Source: Pseudomonadota bacterium (GTDB taxonomy: Bacteria; Pseudomonadota; Gammaproteobacteria; Burkholderiales; Casimicrobiaceae). Taken from it: a stretch of DNA of 64,000 bases. Every line of letters begins with the position of its first letter. The stretch's first letter is position 1. The DNA lies in NCBI GenBank assembly GCA_009786025.1, contig WQUA01000004.1, positions 1 through 64,000 of the forward strand, written 5' to 3'. The notes beneath the pieces were generated by a model. The model saw only the letters and a program-made list of their open reading frames with translations. It had not been told where the DNA came from and searched no databases. A program made the position numbers and the translations under genes. Of this stretch, positions 49,679-60,216 are shown in pieces.

Positions 49679-52006
49679 TTAGAACACAGAACCGAGCTGG
49701 AACTGAAAGCGCTGAATCCGGTCATCAGATTTGGCGGCAATCGGATAGCCATAACTGATTTTAATCGGCCCGACTGGGGAATTCCAGGCAATACCCACGC
49801 CGGTCGAATAATGAAACGCTTCATTGTCCGACTGTTTGCCATCCTGATAAATCTGGCCGATGTCGAAAAACACACTGCCGCGCACCGACTTATCGCCTTC
49901 AATCATCGGGAAGAAAACCTCCGCATTACCGACAACCTTGCGCTTGCCGCCCAACGCGTTGTTGTCCTTATCGCGTGGCCCCAGCGATGACCCTTCAAAT
50001 CCGCGCACCGAACCGACGCCACCGGCGTAGAACGCCTTGAAGAACGGCAGCGGCTTGTCGCTATAACCCTGGCCGTAACCCACTTCGCCGCGCAACATCA
50101 GCACCAGCGGATCGTAAATCGGCCAGAACCACTGGTGAATGTATTGCGCTTTCCAGTAAGCCAGGTCGCCCGGCGGCACCGCTACTTCGGTATAAATGCT
50201 TTGCAGGCGGCCACGCGACGGGAACATGATGTCGTCGCGGGTGTCGCGTGTCCAACCGGACGACAGCATAACGTTGTTGGTCGTAGTGCCGAACCTGTTA
50301 ACGAAATCAATATAAGACTGCGAACTTTTATCGCTATCGACTTCAAGCTTAGTGTTTTCATAACGAAGTCCGAAGTTGATGGTGTCGGTTTCGGTAATCG
50401 GTATGCCGAAACCGATCGCAGCGCCGACGGTATCGGATTTGTAGTACGACACCGCCAAGTCAGTCGTGTCGATGCGCGTTTTATACAGTTCGATCGTGCG
50501 CGCAATGCCGTCAACTGTCCAGTACGGGTCAGTGAAATACGCCGAATAATTTTGGCTACTGGTACTGGTATTGGCGCCAATCGTCAATGAGTTTCCCGAA
50601 CCGAACACGTTTTGCTGCGAGATCGACGCCTGCAACGCGATCTTGTCCGAGCTCGAATAGCCGATACCGACCAGGAATTGCCCGGTATTGCGCTCGACCA
50701 CGGCGATGTTGACATCGACCTGATCGGGCGCGCCCGGCACCGGTGGCGTTTCGATATTCACATCGTCGAAATAGCCCAGCCGGCGAATTCTGACTTTGGA
50801 ACGCTCGATCCGCGTCCCGTCGTACCAGGCGCCTTCCATTTGTCGAACTTCCCGGCGAATCACTTCATCGCGGGTTTTGACGTTGCCGCTGATATTGATC
50901 TTGCGCACATACACCCGCCGCCCCGGGTCGATGAAGAAAGTAAACGCTACCGTTCCATCCTCTTTATGAATTTCCGGTACCGCGTTAACGTTGGCAAAGG
51001 CGTAGCCCTCGGCGCCCAAGCGTTCGCTGATGTCTTTCGAGGTTGTTTGCAGTTTGGCGCGCGAATAAACGCTGCCGGCTTTGATCCGGATCAGCTTGCG
51101 TATTTCGCTCTCATCGACCGCCAGATCGCCGGCGAGGCTGACGCTGGAAACTTTATAGCGCTGCCCTTCGCTGACGGTAATCGTAATGTCAATAGCGGCC
51201 TTGTCCGGCGAGATCGAAACTTGCGTCGCCTCGACGGCAAATTCGAGAAAACCCTGATCCTGATAAAAACTGCGCAACGATTCCAGATCGGCCTGCAATT
51301 TTTGTTTTGAATACTGGTCGTTTTTGGTGTACCAGGTAAACCAGCCCGGCGTCCGCAACTTCATTTGCTTGATCAGCGTTTTCTCGGGAAACGCCTCGTT
51401 GCCGACGATATGAATACGAGCGATTTTCGACGGGCCGCCTTCGTCGATCGTGAAACTGATCGCCACCCGGTTGCGCTCCTGCGGCGTCATCGTCATTTCG
51501 ATATCGGCATTGTAGAGGCCGCGCGACACGTACTGCCGCTTCAATTCCTGTGTCGCTTTTTCCAGCACCGAACGATCGAAGATACGCCCCTCGGACAAGC
51601 CAACATCTTTCATCGCATTGCGCAATACGTCGGTATCAAATTCCTTGTTCCCCGCAAACGACAGCGCGCTGATCGTCGGCCGCTCATCAACCACCACCAC
51701 CAACACATCACCCTGCGCGTCGATCTGCACGTCGCGGAAAAAGCCGGTTGCGTAAAGCGCCTTAACCGCTTCCGAGACTTTTTCCTCACTGACCTCATCG
51801 CCGACTTTGATCGGCAAATAGTTGAAAACCGTTCCCGCTTCGGTACGTTGTACACCCTCCACGCGAATGTCGCGCACTACGAACGGCTCAAAAGCCATCG
51901 CCGCCTGCGCGAAAAGCAGTGCCGCAAAAGACAGCGCTCCCGCCCACAAGCAGCGAGGGTTCAGCGTTTTCTTCCGGCGGCGGTTAAAACTGTCGAGAGA
52001 TGTCAT
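49679..52006 (-). CDS. bamA: Outer membrane protein assembly factor BamA
   Basis: 775 residues. Signal peptide (about 18-38, ending AAMA), five POTRA domains (about 40-425), and a 16-strand barrel ending in a C-terminal Phe (QFQLGSVF). The barrel has VRGFEGSSLGPRD, the conserved loop 6 VRGF. Central BAM complex subunit. Its start overlaps the end of rseP by 23 bases. Confidence 0.97.
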   Translation of the reverse strand: MTSLDSFNRRRKKTLNPRCLWAGALSFAALLFAQAAMAFEPFVVRDIRVEGVQRTEAGTVFNYLPIKVGDEVSEEKVSEAVKALYATGFFRDVQIDAQGDVLVVVVDERPTISALSFAGNKEFDTDVLRNAMKDVGLSEGRIFDRSVLEKATQELKRQYVSRGLYNADIEMTMTPQERNRVAISFTIDEGGPSKIARIHIVGNEAFPEKTLIKQMKLRTPGWFTWYTKNDQYSKQKLQADLESLRSFYQDQGFLEFAVEATQVSISPDKAAIDITITVSEGQRYKVSSVSLAGDLAVDESEIRKLIRIKAGSVYSRAKLQTTSKDISERLGAEGYAFANVNAVPEIHKEDGTVAFTFFIDPGRRVYVRKINISGNVKTRDEVIRREVRQMEGAWYDGTRIERSKVRIRRLGYFDDVNIETPPVPGAPDQVDVNIAVVERNTGQFLVGIGYSSSDKIALQASISQQNVFGSGNSLTIGANTSTSSQNYSAYFTDPYWTVDGIARTIELYKTRIDTTDLAVSYYKSDTVGAAIGFGIPITETDTINFGLRYENTKLEVDSDKSSQSYIDFVNRFGTTTNNVMLSSGWTRDTRDDIMFPSRGRLQSIYTEVAVPPGDLAYWKAQYIHQWFWPIYDPLVLMLRGEVGYGQGYSDKPLPFFKAFYAGGVGSVRGFEGSSLGPRDKDNNALGGKRKVVGNAEVFFPMIEGDKSVRGSVFFDIGQIYQDGKQSDNEAFHYSTGVGIAWNSPVGPIKISYGYPIAAKSDDRIQRFQFQLGSVF

Positions 52007-53339
52007 TCCATAGCGCCAATACGATTAAGGTAACAATCAAGGCCAATCCGATACGCTGTCCGATTTCCATAACCCGCTCGGGCAAAGACCGACCTCGTAT
52101 GATCTCCGCGAGATAATACAGCAAATGGCCGCCGTCCAATAGCGGCACCGGCAACAGATTAAGGACGCCCAGCCCGATGCTGATCAGCGCCAGATAGGTC
52201 ATGAACTGCTGAAACCCCGCCTGAATAGCCTGCCCTGCGTAATCGGCGATGGTCAGCGGCCCCGAAAGATTCTTGAGCGAAGCGCTGCCGACGATCATCC
52301 GGCCGATCATTTTGAAGCTCAACACCGTCAAATCCCATGTCCGCGCAGTGCCCATTGCCAGCGCGTCGATCGCGCCATAGCGTACCGTGACCCGATAGCG
52401 CCCACTCGCTTCGGGGTCGCCGGCAATGGTGACGCCGATGCGCGCCACCGCCTTGCCGCGCCCGTCTGTTTCTTGACGCGGCGTCACCGACAGCATCAGA
52501 ACCGCGCCATCGCGGACGACCGTCAGTTCTACCGTCGCCCCCGCTGATTGATCAATACGCGCCGTCATTGCCGCAGGCGAATCGAGCGCCACGCCGTCGA
52601 TCGCCTGGATGCGATCGCCCGCCCGCAGCCCGGCGGCAGCAGCCGGTGAATCGGCAAATACGTTCGCAATCAGCGGTGCTCCCAAATAGGGATGCAAACC
52701 GAGTCGCCCCAACGGATCGCCTTCACCGTCGCCTGCCGCCATCGCTGCCAGCGCCAGCGATGCCTTGAAAGAGCCGCCCTCGCGTTCAATCGTCAACACC
52801 GCCGCTGACGCCGTATCGGCGTTCAGTACCGCCTGATGGACATCCTGCCAGACTGCCACCGGTTGACCATCAACCGCTACAATGCGATCCAGCGACTGTA
52901 AACCAGCTTCCGCTGCTGCTGTTCCTGCCACTGGTTGTGACAGCACCGGCTGATACCCAGGCACGCCCGCCATGTACATCACTGCCAGCAGCAGCACCGC
53001 CAGCAGCAAGTTCGCCAGCGGTCCGGCCGCAACGATGGCGATCCGCTTCCAGACCTTTTGATTGATAAACTCCCGCGGCAAATCGTTTTCGGAAATCGGC
53101 GCTTCGTCGTCGCGCCGATCGCGCACATCGAGCATTCGTACATACCCTCCGAGCGGCACTGCCGACAACGCCCACTCGGTCTGATCGCGTCCGAATCGAC
53201 GCGAAAACAATACCGGTCCAAAACCAAATGAAAAACGCAACACTTTAACGCCGCACCACCGCGCCACGCAGTAATGCCCCAGCTCATGAAGCGTTACCAG
53301 AATACCGATAGTAATCAGAAAACCGAGCAGGCTGTACAT
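51984..53339 (-). CDS. rseP: Site-2 zinc protease RseP
   Basis: 451 residues. HELGH at about residues 18-22 near the first membrane helix and LLDGGHLLYYLAE in the C-terminal helix form the metal site. Two PDZ domains lie between (about 110-300). Cleaves anti-sigma and signal peptides in the membrane. The start at 53339 overlaps the dxr stop by one base (TAATG). Confidence 0.97.
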   Translation of the reverse strand: MYSLLGFLITIGILVTLHELGHYCVARWCGVKVLRFSFGFGPVLFSRRFGRDQTEWALSAVPLGGYVRMLDVRDRRDDEAPISENDLPREFINQKVWKRIAIVAAGPLANLLLAVLLLAVMYMAGVPGYQPVLSQPVAGTAAAEAGLQSLDRIVAVDGQPVAVWQDVHQAVLNADTASAAVLTIEREGGSFKASLALAAMAAGDGEGDPLGRLGLHPYLGAPLIANVFADSPAAAAGLRAGDRIQAIDGVALDSPAAMTARIDQSAGATVELTVVRDGAVLMLSVTPRQETDGRGKAVARIGVTIAGDPEASGRYRVTVRYGAIDALAMGTARTWDLTVLSFKMIGRMIVGSASLKNLSGPLTIADYAGQAIQAGFQQFMTYLALISIGLGVLNLLPVPLLDGGHLLYYLAEIIRGRSLPERVMEIGQRIGLALIVTLIVLALWNDISRQF

Positions 53340-54553
53340 TACGCGCCCCGCCGGGAAGAGCATATGGCGATGTGTCGATCCGCCACGCGCCGCGCCGCCG
53401 CGTCGAAGCCGATCGCCTCCCTGACGGTTGTCGGCGCTGCTGTTGTTGGCGCTTCCGACAATACGGCGTCGCAAACGGCTGCAATATCGGGAAAACCGAT
53501 CCGCCGATTCAAAAACGCTTCGACCGCGACTTCATTCGCCGCGTTCAGGATCAATGCTGCGCTGCCGCCGGCGTTCAATGCTTGATATGCCAGCGCCAGG
53601 CAGGGAAAGCGCCCGCGTTCCGGCGCAGTGAACGTCAACGTCCGCGCAACGGCGAAGTCGAGTGCAGCTACGCCAGCGTCGATCCGTTCGGGAAACGCCA
53701 GCGCCTGCGCAATAGGCGTACGCATATCAGGCGAACCAAGTTGCGCCAGCGTCGAGCCGTCGAGGTATTCGACAAACGAATGAATGATGCTTTGCGGATG
53801 AATCGCGACCTCAATCGCCTCTGCCGGCATTCCGAACAACCAATGCGCTTCGATCACTTCCAGCCCTTTGTTCATCATCGTCGCCGAATCGACCGAAATT
53901 TTGCGCCCCATCTTCCACACCGGATGTGCGCACGCCTGTTCCGGCGTCACGTCGCGCAGCGCTGCAAGCGGCATCTCGCGGAAAGGGCCACCCGACGCCG
54001 TCAAAATGATTTTACGTATGCCTGGCGCCCGCGTTCCGCACTGTTGTGCTACACCCGGCAAGCATTGAAAAATCGCGTTGTGCTCGCTGTCAATCGGCAA
54101 CACCGTGGCGCCGCCGACGCGCACCTCCTCCATAAACAGCGCCCCACCCATTACCAGCGCTTCCTTGTTCGCCAGCAACACGCGCTTGCCAGCGCGCGCC
54201 GCTGCAAGCGTCGGCAGCAATCCCGCCGCGCCGGTAATCGCCGCCAGCACGGTATCGACTTCCGGCAATGCCGCCACCGCCTGCACGCCCCCGGCGCCGG
54301 ACAATACTTCACTTGAGATGCCGTCTTCGCGCAAATTCTCGCGCAGCGCCTGCGCCGCCGTTTCGTCGAGCAGCGCGGCGTAGCGCGGCCGGTAACGACG
54401 GCATAGCTCGCGCAACGCCGCGCTGTTTTTATGCGCCGCCAGCGCCGTTACTTCAAAACGATCGGGGTGGCGCGCGACTACGTCGAGCGTCGATGCGCCG
54501 ATGGAACCAGTCGCGCCGAGCAGGGTCAAACGCCTGAGAGGTAAATCGCTCAC
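53339..54553 (-). CDS. dxr: 1-deoxy-D-xylulose 5-phosphate reductoisomerase Dxr
   Basis: 404 residues. NADPH site [13 protein letters not shown] near 12-24; metal/substrate motifs [11 protein letters not shown] and HPQSIIHSF. Key step of the MEP pathway, which feeds undecaprenol synthesis. Overlaps cdsA by four bases. Confidence 0.97.
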   Translation of the reverse strand: MSDLPLRRLTLLGATGSIGASTLDVVARHPDRFEVTALAAHKNSAALRELCRRYRPRYAALLDETAAQALRENLREDGISSEVLSGAGGVQAVAALPEVDTVLAAITGAAGLLPTLAAARAGKRVLLANKEALVMGGALFMEEVRVGGATVLPIDSEHNAIFQCLPGVAQQCGTRAPGIRKIILTASGGPFREMPLAALRDVTPEQACAHPVWKMGRKISVDSATMMNKGLEVIEAHWLFGMPAEAIEVAIHPQSIIHSFVEYLDGSTLAQLGSPDMRTPIAQALAFPERIDAGVAALDFAVARTLTFTAPERGRFPCLALAYQALNAGGSAALILNAANEVAVEAFLNRRIGFPDIAAVCDAVLSEAPTTAAPTTVREAIGFDAAARRVADRHIAICSSRRGA

Positions 54554-55449
54554 ACCAAAAAGCTCGTCATCAGCGCCGCTACTGGCACCGTCGTCAACAA
54601 ACTGTCGATCCGGTCAAGTATGCCACCGTGCCCCGGCAGCAATGCGCCGCTGTCTTTGCGATCCGCCATACGTTTGATCAGCGACTCGAACAAATCGCCG
54701 AACACCGACAGCAGCGCCAGTATCCAGGCCAGCGCCAGCCAAATCAACCACTGCGCAATCACCGGCAGTGTCCACAACGCCAGCGCCTCCGGCAACATGA
54801 ACGGCGCCACTGCCAGCGCATACACCGTCACCGCCAGCAAAGCGCCGAACGCGCCTTCCCAGGTTTTGCCGGGGCTTGTCTTCGGCGCCAGCTTGTGTTT
54901 ACCGAACGCGCGCCCGGCGAAATACGCTGCGCTGTCGGCCAGCCATACCAACACCAGCACCGCCAACAGCAGCCAGGGTGACACCGACCGTAACTGCGCC
55001 ATCGCCAGCCAACTGCAAAACAGCAACCAGCCTCCAACCGCCGCAAAACCAACGCAAGTCAAACGGCCGCCATTCAAACGATCTTTTTCAAAGCGGACAA
55101 TCCACCAGGGCAGCACTGTCAGCGCCAGCAGCGCCAGCAGCGCGTAACACGCCACCAGCAAACCCATCTGCTCCACTTCGCCATGCCTCCCGAAATAGTA
55201 GAAAAATGAAGCAGTTGCCGCAACCAATCCCAGCGGCAGCAGCCAGCGGTAGTGCGGCGACGCCGGCGCGCCGTAACGCGCGAAACCGTCGCTGCCCAGC
55301 AGCCGTCCCAATTCATAACCAGCAGGCAGCAGCACCAGCAGCAGCGCCAACAACCAGGCATTCAGCGATAAGAAAAACAGCGCCAACAGAAAAATCACCA
55401 GCAAAACTGCGCCGGTCATTACTCGCTGTACCAACGGCGATACGTTCAT
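54550..55449 (-). CDS. cdsA: Phosphatidate cytidylyltransferase CdsA
   Basis: 299 residues, about eight membrane helices. C-terminal signature [21 protein letters not shown] and [13 protein letters not shown] (with Asp residues). Makes CDP-diacylglycerol. Overlaps uppS by four bases. Confidence 0.96.
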   Translation of the reverse strand: MNVSPLVQRVMTGAVLLVIFLLALFFLSLNAWLLALLLVLLPAGYELGRLLGSDGFARYGAPASPHYRWLLPLGLVAATASFFYYFGRHGEVEQMGLLVACYALLALLALTVLPWWIVRFEKDRLNGGRLTCVGFAAVGGWLLFCSWLAMAQLRSVSPWLLLAVLVLVWLADSAAYFAGRAFGKHKLAPKTSPGKTWEGAFGALLAVTVYALAVAPFMLPEALALWTLPVIAQWLIWLALAWILALLSVFGDLFESLIKRMADRKDSGALLPGHGGILDRIDSLLTTVPVAALMTSFLV

Positions 55450-56249
55450 AAGGCGCCGCTTTCCGATTTCACCGCCGACCCACCTTGGTCTGGCCGTATT
55501 GTCAGCAACTGTTCACTGGTACGCCCGAAGCGGCGTTCGCGCTGCTGATACGATGCAATCGCCGCATCGAGCGCCTGCGCGTCAAAGTCCGGCCACAACG
55601 TATCGGTGAAATAAAATTCGGTATAGGCCATTTGCCACAGCAGAAAATTGGAAACCCGTTTTTCACCGCCGGTACGGATAAAAAGATCAGGCTCCGGCGC
55701 ATACGCCATCGACAAATACGGCTCGATCTCCTCCGGCAATATCGGCACTGAAACGTCGAGCGCCCTGGGGTGCTCTCGAAAGTAAGCACACGCCGCCTGC
55801 ACGATGTCCCAGCGCCCGCCGTAGCTGGCGGCAATCGTCAACGTCAGCCGTGTGTTGTTTTCGGTCAGCGCTTCGCCTGTGGCCACCAGCTCGCCAATGC
55901 GAACGCCAAACCCGCTCAAGTCGCCGATCACTTTAAGACGAATCTGGTTCTTGTGCAATTGTTCGATCTCCTGCTCAAGCGCATTGAGAAACATTCCCTT
56001 GAGCAGCGACACTTCTTCGACCGGCCGCCGCCAGTTCTCGCTCGAAAAAGCGAACAGTGTCAAATATTCGACGCCACGCTCTATCGACGCCCGCACCAGC
56101 TTGCGCACAGTCTCGACGCCGCGCTTGTGTCCCGCCACCCGCGGTAAAAAACGCTGCTTCGCCCAGCGGCCATTGCCATCCATGATGATCGCGATGTGGC
56201 GCGGCACCAGCGGCGCATCGGGAACAGAACGGGTTGAGGAAGCGAACAT
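55446..56249 (-). CDS. uppS: Undecaprenyl diphosphate synthase UppS
   Basis: 267 residues. IIMDGNGRWAKQR near residues 21-33 (catalytic Asp), TLFAFSSENWRRP, IRTGGEKRVSNFLLWQ and YTEFYFTDTLWPDF match the family. Makes the C55 lipid carrier needed for murein and lipid A-associated sugars. 181 bases, with repeats, separate it from frr. Confidence 0.97.
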   Translation of the reverse strand: MFASSTRSVPDAPLVPRHIAIIMDGNGRWAKQRFLPRVAGHKRGVETVRKLVRASIERGVEYLTLFAFSSENWRRPVEEVSLLKGMFLNALEQEIEQLHKNQIRLKVIGDLSGFGVRIGELVATGEALTENNTRLTLTIAASYGGRWDIVQAACAYFREHPRALDVSVPILPEEIEPYLSMAYAPEPDLFIRTGGEKRVSNFLLWQMAYTEFYFTDTLWPDFDAQALDAAIASYQQRERRFGRTSEQLLTIRPDQGGSAVKSESGAL

Positions 56250-56257
56250 GAGGCAGA

Positions 56258-56400
56258 GATCAGAAATCAGGGGTCAGGAAACCATTTCACGCGGAGACGC
56301 GAAAGAACGAAAAGCCTCTCCCCTCGTGGGAAAAGAAGCGTTTGACTTCCGGTTCCTGACACATCCACTCACTTAACTTTCTTTGCGCTCTTTGCGGTTA
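56258..56400. repeat. Repeat-bearing gap between uppS and frr
   Basis: GATCAGAAATCAGGGGTCAGG (about 56258-56278), CCTCTCCCCTCGTGGGAAAAG (about 56315-56335) and CTTTCTTTGCGCTCTTTGCGGTTAA (about 56377-56401) resemble elements in the other repeat-bearing gaps. Confidence 0.6.
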
Positions 56401-56430
56401 ATCTGCTTTTTTAACCCTTGATGATTCGCT

Positions 56431-56988
56431 TCAAATCGTCATCAACTCCGCTTCTTTAGCGGTGATCAGTTTGTCGATTTCGGCGATGAACTTGTCGGTG
56501 ATTTTCTGAATTTCATCTTGCGCCCGACGCTCTTCGTCTTCGGCGACCTCATGATCCTTGAGCAGTTTCTTCAAATGTTCATTAGCGTCACGGCGCACAT
56601 TACGCACCGCCACCTTGGCGTTCTCGCCTTCGTGCCGCACCATTTTCGCCAACTCCCGGCGGCGCTCTTCGGTCAGCGGCGGCAACGGCAAACGAATCAC
56701 GTCGCCTTGCGTATTCGGATTGATGCCGAGATCGGAATCGCGCAGCGCCCGCTCGACAATCGGCACCATTTTCTTTTCCCAGGGCTGTACCGCAATTGTC
56801 CGCGCATCGGCCAGCGTGATGTTCGCCACCTGATTGATCGGGGTTTGCGTACCGTAATAATCGACATGAATGTGATCGACGATCCCCGTATGGGCGCGTC
56901 CCGTCCGCACTTTGCCGAGTTCGTCGGTCAGTGTTTCAATCGTCCGCCCCATTTTGTGCTCGGCGGTTTTCTTGATCTCCGGAATCAT
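56431..56988 (-). CDS. frr: Ribosome recycling factor
   Basis: 185 residues starting [13 protein letters not shown], with AGGAGAG upstream. [40 protein letters not shown] and [21 protein letters not shown] are Frr signatures. Splits post-termination ribosomes. The longer frame to 57036 overlaps pyrH and has no support. Confidence 0.97.
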   Translation of the reverse strand: MIPEIKKTAEHKMGRTIETLTDELGKVRTGRAHTGIVDHIHVDYYGTQTPINQVANITLADARTIAVQPWEKKMVPIVERALRDSDLGINPNTQGDVIRLPLPPLTEERRRELAKMVRHEGENAKVAVRNVRRDANEHLKKLLKDHEVAEDEERRAQDEIQKITDKFIAEIDKLITAKEAELMTI

Positions 56989-57029
56989 GGTTCTCTCCTG
57001 TTTGCAACTGTTGATTTTTACTGCCCTTC

Positions 57030-57779
57030 TCAGCAATGCACCAGCGTTCCCTCATCCTCGCCCATCACAACACGCTTCAATGCGCCCGGCTTGGTGATCG
57101 AAAACACGTTTACCCGCATTTCCTGATCGCGGCACAACGCTAACGCGGTCGCGTCCATCACTTTCAAATTTTTGGTGATCGCCTCATCAAATGTCAACGA
57201 TTGATAGCGTGTCGCCATTGGGTCCTTGAATGGATCGGCGGTGTAAACGCCATCAACTTTGGTCGCTTTCAGCACGATATCGACGCCGACTTCGCGCCCG
57301 CGCAACGCCGCTGCGGTATCCGTAGTAAAAAATGGATTACCCGTTCCTGCCGCGAAAATTACGACTTTGTTTTCTTCGAGATAGCGCAGCGCTTTACCGC
57401 GAATGTACATCTCGGCTACTTGGTCGATACGCAGCGCCGACTGTACGCGCGACACGATGCCGGCACGGCGCAGCGCATCCTGCAACGCCAGAGCGTTCAT
57501 CAGCGTCGCCAGCATCCCCATGTAGTCAGCGGTCGCCCGATCCATCCCGGCAGCGCCCGGCGCCACACCGCGAAAGATGTTGCCGCCGCCAATCACGATT
57601 GCCGTCTGCACGCCCATGCGAACGACTTCGGCGATTTCCTCGACGATCCGGTCGATCACCTTGCGGTTGATTCCGAACGGATCGTCTCCCATCAAAGCTT
57701 CCCCTGACAGTTTCAGCAAGATGCGCCGATAGTGAGCGCCGGAAGCCGGTGTTGGCGAAACGGGAGACGGTGTGTTCAT
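57030..57779 (-). CDS. pyrH: UMP kinase PyrH
   Basis: 249 residues. [13 protein letters not shown] near 19-31, [10 protein letters not shown] near 62-71 and [18 protein letters not shown] near the C-terminus fit UMP kinase of the amino acid kinase family. Makes UDP, hexameric. Between tsf and frr in the conserved order. Confidence 0.97.
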   Translation of the reverse strand: MNTPSPVSPTPASGAHYRRILLKLSGEALMGDDPFGINRKVIDRIVEEIAEVVRMGVQTAIVIGGGNIFRGVAPGAAGMDRATADYMGMLATLMNALALQDALRRAGIVSRVQSALRIDQVAEMYIRGKALRYLEENKVVIFAAGTGNPFFTTDTAAALRGREVGVDIVLKATKVDGVYTADPFKDPMATRYQSLTFDEAITKNLKVMDATALALCRDQEMRVNVFSITKPGALKRVVMGEDEGTLVHC

Positions 57780-57854
57780 GATGTCCTGGATTGTCGAATG
57801 TCGATCTTAAAAAACAACGTCTGAGGAAACGGTCGCAGCCTGGTACATCTTTAG

Positions 57855-57886
57855 CTCCCTTCACTCTGCTGCCAGAGTGAAGGGAG
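57855..57886 (-). other. Strong hairpin between tsf and pyrH
   Basis: A perfect 14-base-pair inverted repeat CTCCCTTCACTCTG (57855-57868), loop CTGC, CAGAGTGAAGGGAG (57873-57886). No T-run follows on the minus strand, so it may be an RNA structure for processing or attenuation, not a classic terminator. Confidence 0.6.
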
Positions 57887-57902
57887 TCATTCATTGAAGC
57901 GC

Positions 57903-58802
57903 TCAGCCCTTCGTCATCGCCGCCACTTCGGCCGCGAAATCATCTTTCTTCTTCTCGATGCCTTCACCGACCACGAGAAGATCAAACGCCTTGACGCCAG
58001 CCTTTTTGCCCTTCAGATACTGCTCGACCGTCTCGTCAGGATTCTTGACGAATGGTTGGCCCAGCAAGGTCACTTCAGCGAGGTATTTGGTAACGCGTCC
58101 TTCGACCATCTTGGCGACGATCTCAGCAGGTTTGCCGCTTTCCGCCGCCTGCGCCGTGTAGATTTCGCGCTCCTTGTTCACCAGTTCAGCAGGCACTTGC
58201 TCTTTCGCAATGCACAGCGGCCGCGTTCCCGCCACCGACGCCGCCACATGCAGCGCGATGTCTTTGCCCGTGGTTTCATCGCCGTCGATCTCGATGGTGA
58301 CACCGATACGGCCACCGCCGTGCAGGTATTGCACCAGCCGATGCGTCGTTGCCCGGCGCGCGAAGCGACGCACCGACAGATTTTCACCTATCTTCTGTAC
58401 TAGCGCCTGCCGCACCGTCTCCACCGTCCCCTCGTGCTCGCCGCTCTTGCACGGCAGCGCCGACAGCGCCTCGACATCCGCTGGGTTCCTGGTTGCCGCC
58501 AGCTCCGCCAAATCTTTGGCGAACTTGAGAAAATCTTCGTTGCGCGCGACAAAATCGGTTTCGCAGTTAACTTCGACCAGCGCCGCCGTTTTGCCGTCGG
58601 CCGCCACAAAACCGCCGACCGTGCCCTCTGCCGCGATCCGACTCGCCGCTTTGTTCGCCTTGGCGCCGGATTTGATTCGCAGCAGTTCTTCTGCTTTCTC
58701 GATGTCGCCCTGGGTTTCCAGTAGCGCCTTCTTGCATTCCATCATGCCCAGTCCGGTACGCTGGCGCAGTTCCATCACAACACTCGCGGAGATTTCCGCC
58801 AT
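57903..58802 (-). CDS. tsf: Elongation factor Ts
   Basis: 299 residues starting [12 protein letters not shown] with GGAG upstream. [15 protein letters not shown] (about 15-29) and [15 protein letters not shown] (about 80-94) are Ts signatures. Recycles EF-Tu. Lies between rpsB and pyrH. Confidence 0.97.
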   Translation of the reverse strand: MAEISASVVMELRQRTGLGMMECKKALLETQGDIEKAEELLRIKSGAKANKAASRIAAEGTVGGFVAADGKTAALVEVNCETDFVARNEDFLKFAKDLAELAATRNPADVEALSALPCKSGEHEGTVETVRQALVQKIGENLSVRRFARRATTHRLVQYLHGGGRIGVTIEIDGDETTGKDIALHVAASVAGTRPLCIAKEQVPAELVNKEREIYTAQAAESGKPAEIVAKMVEGRVTKYLAEVTLLGQPFVKNPDETVEQYLKGKKAGVKAFDLLVVGEGIEKKKDDFAAEVAAMTKG

Positions 58803-58827
58803 CTTTGACTCCATTTCGTTTACTGTT

Positions 58828-58856
58828 AAAAGTCCGGAGCATCACCCCGGACTTTT
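58828..58856 (-). terminator. Terminator/attenuator between rpsB and tsf
   Basis: AAAAGTCCGG (58828-58837) and CCGGACTTTT (58847-58856) form a 10-base stem ending in T4 on the minus strand. A partial terminator in this position is known between rpsB and tsf in E. coli. Confidence 0.75.
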
Positions 58857-58905
58857 CGATTCATCACGCTCCGGTACGGAAAAGTTTCCGTGCCGCGCAC
58901 CTTTT

Positions 58906-59694
58906 TCACTGCGGCTCTTTCGCCTCTTCCGCAGGGCTTTCAAATTCGGCTGCCGTGCCTTCTTCCTCGCTCACATCGACGAATTCATCACCCGCTTGCA
59001 GGAGGCCCGACAACGCGTCGTTCTTGCCTTCGAGCACGGCATCGGCGATGCCGCGCGCGTACAGTCGCGTCGCCCGGCTCGAATCATCATTGCCCGGAAT
59101 CACGTAGTCGATGCCAAGCGGCGAATGGTTAGTGTCAACCACCGCCACCAGCGGAATGCCCAAGCGTTGCGCTTCGGTGATCGCAATCTTGTGATAGCCG
59201 ACATCAATCACGAAAATCGCATCGGGCAGCACATTCATGTCCCTGATCCCGCCCAGGCTCTGGCGGGTTTTTGCCAGTTCGCGCGTCAGCGTCAGCGCTT
59301 CGCGCTTGCTCATCTTCTCGAACGTACCGTCGGCTTCCATCTGTTCGAGGTCTCTCAGCCGCTTGACCGATTGCTTGACTGTCTTGAAATTGGTCAACAT
59401 ACCGCCCAGCCAGCGGTTATCGACGTAAGGCATGCCGCAGCGTGTGGCTTCTTCGCGAATGATGTCGCGCGCCTGACGTTTGGTAGCCACGAACAAAACC
59501 GAGCCCTTGTTGGCGACGAGACGACGTATGTATTGCACCGCTTCGTTGTATTTCTCGAGCGTTTTCTCAAGATTGATGATATGAATTTTATTGCGATGAC
59601 CGAAAATATATTCGGCCATTTTGGGATCCCAGTAACGGGTTTGGTGCCCGAAATGCACCCCCGCTTCCAGCATTTGACGCATACTGACAGACAT
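58906..59694 (-). CDS. rpsB: 30S ribosomal protein S2
   Basis: 262 residues. [43 protein letters not shown] and [19 protein letters not shown] are S2 signatures. The C-terminal acidic tail is about 25 residues. AAGGAG at 7 bases upstream. First gene of the translation/envelope block. Confidence 0.98.
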   Translation of the reverse strand: MSVSMRQMLEAGVHFGHQTRYWDPKMAEYIFGHRNKIHIINLEKTLEKYNEAVQYIRRLVANKGSVLFVATKRQARDIIREEATRCGMPYVDNRWLGGMLTNFKTVKQSVKRLRDLEQMEADGTFEKMSKREALTLTRELAKTRQSLGGIRDMNVLPDAIFVIDVGYHKIAITEAQRLGIPLVAVVDTNHSPLGIDYVIPGNDDSSRATRLYARGIADAVLEGKNDALSGLLQAGDEFVDVSEEEGTAAEFESPAEEAKEPQ

Positions 59695-59702
59695 TTAAAA
59701 CT

Positions 59703-59773
59703 CCTTCAGGGTTGACCTCCATCAGCGGCGTACGGCTCTCCGGGGTCTCGTAAAACCCCTTGGCACCCTGAAG
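59703..59773 (-). promoter_or_regulatory. rpsB leader, likely autoregulatory
   Basis: CCTTCAGGG-T (59703-59712) just upstream of rpsB pairs with ACCCTGAAG (59765-59773). The first arm includes part of the rpsB Shine-Dalgarno on the coding strand (CTGAAGGAG). Inside, GGGG (59742-59745) pairs with CCCC (59756-59759). This resembles the S2-binding leader known upstream of rpsB, but that match is an inference. Confidence 0.55.
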
Positions 59774-59902
59774 CCGCCGATGTGTGAATTAAGCGCCACG
59801 ATTCTTTATAGATAGAACCAGCGCCGGAAATCGCCCGCCTGACGCTAGCCGACTTATGTTGCCAGCCGCTCACGCAAGCACCGCCTGAAAAGCCGGTTTG
59901 TC

Positions 59903-59911
59903 ATTTTAGCA
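59903..59911 (-). promoter_or_regulatory. rpsB promoter, extended -10
   Basis: Minus-strand TGCTAAAAT is an extended -10 (TG-N-TAAAAT). The -35 is poor (CTGCAT, 17 bases upstream). This is about 205 bases before the rpsB start. Confidence 0.55.
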
Positions 59912-60040
59912 GATTTGACGGGGAAATGCAGGAACGTATCGGCGGAATCTTTGAAAACCAGACAATGACATTCGGCTAACAACTCAGCAACTCAACTTTG
60001 TTATAAAAAAGATGGGGAGCTTTTTGCACGACTTCCGGCA

Positions 60041-60073
60041 TCACGATCATCGCACTCGATATGATGATCGTGA
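60041..60073. repeat. Inverted repeat upstream of the antitoxin remnant
   Basis: TCACGATCATC (60041-60051) and GATGATCGTGA (60063-60073) are perfect inverted repeats with an 11-base spacer. It could be an operator of the toxin-antitoxin remnant, about 140 bases upstream. Confidence 0.45.
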
Positions 60074-60216
60074 CGTATGGTGTCACGACAAAAGCAACTC
60101 TCGTCGCCCACGACAACGTCTTCCGTCTTATCCCCGGCAGTTCTCGCCGTTGAAGACTGGATAGTGCGCTAGAATACAAAATCACCTTCAAGCTGTATCG
60201 CCTGAGAAACCGGATC

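Noticed and set aside
58174..59715. 513-residue plus-strand frame opposite tsf and rpsB
   Set aside because: Antisense shadow of two highly conserved genes.
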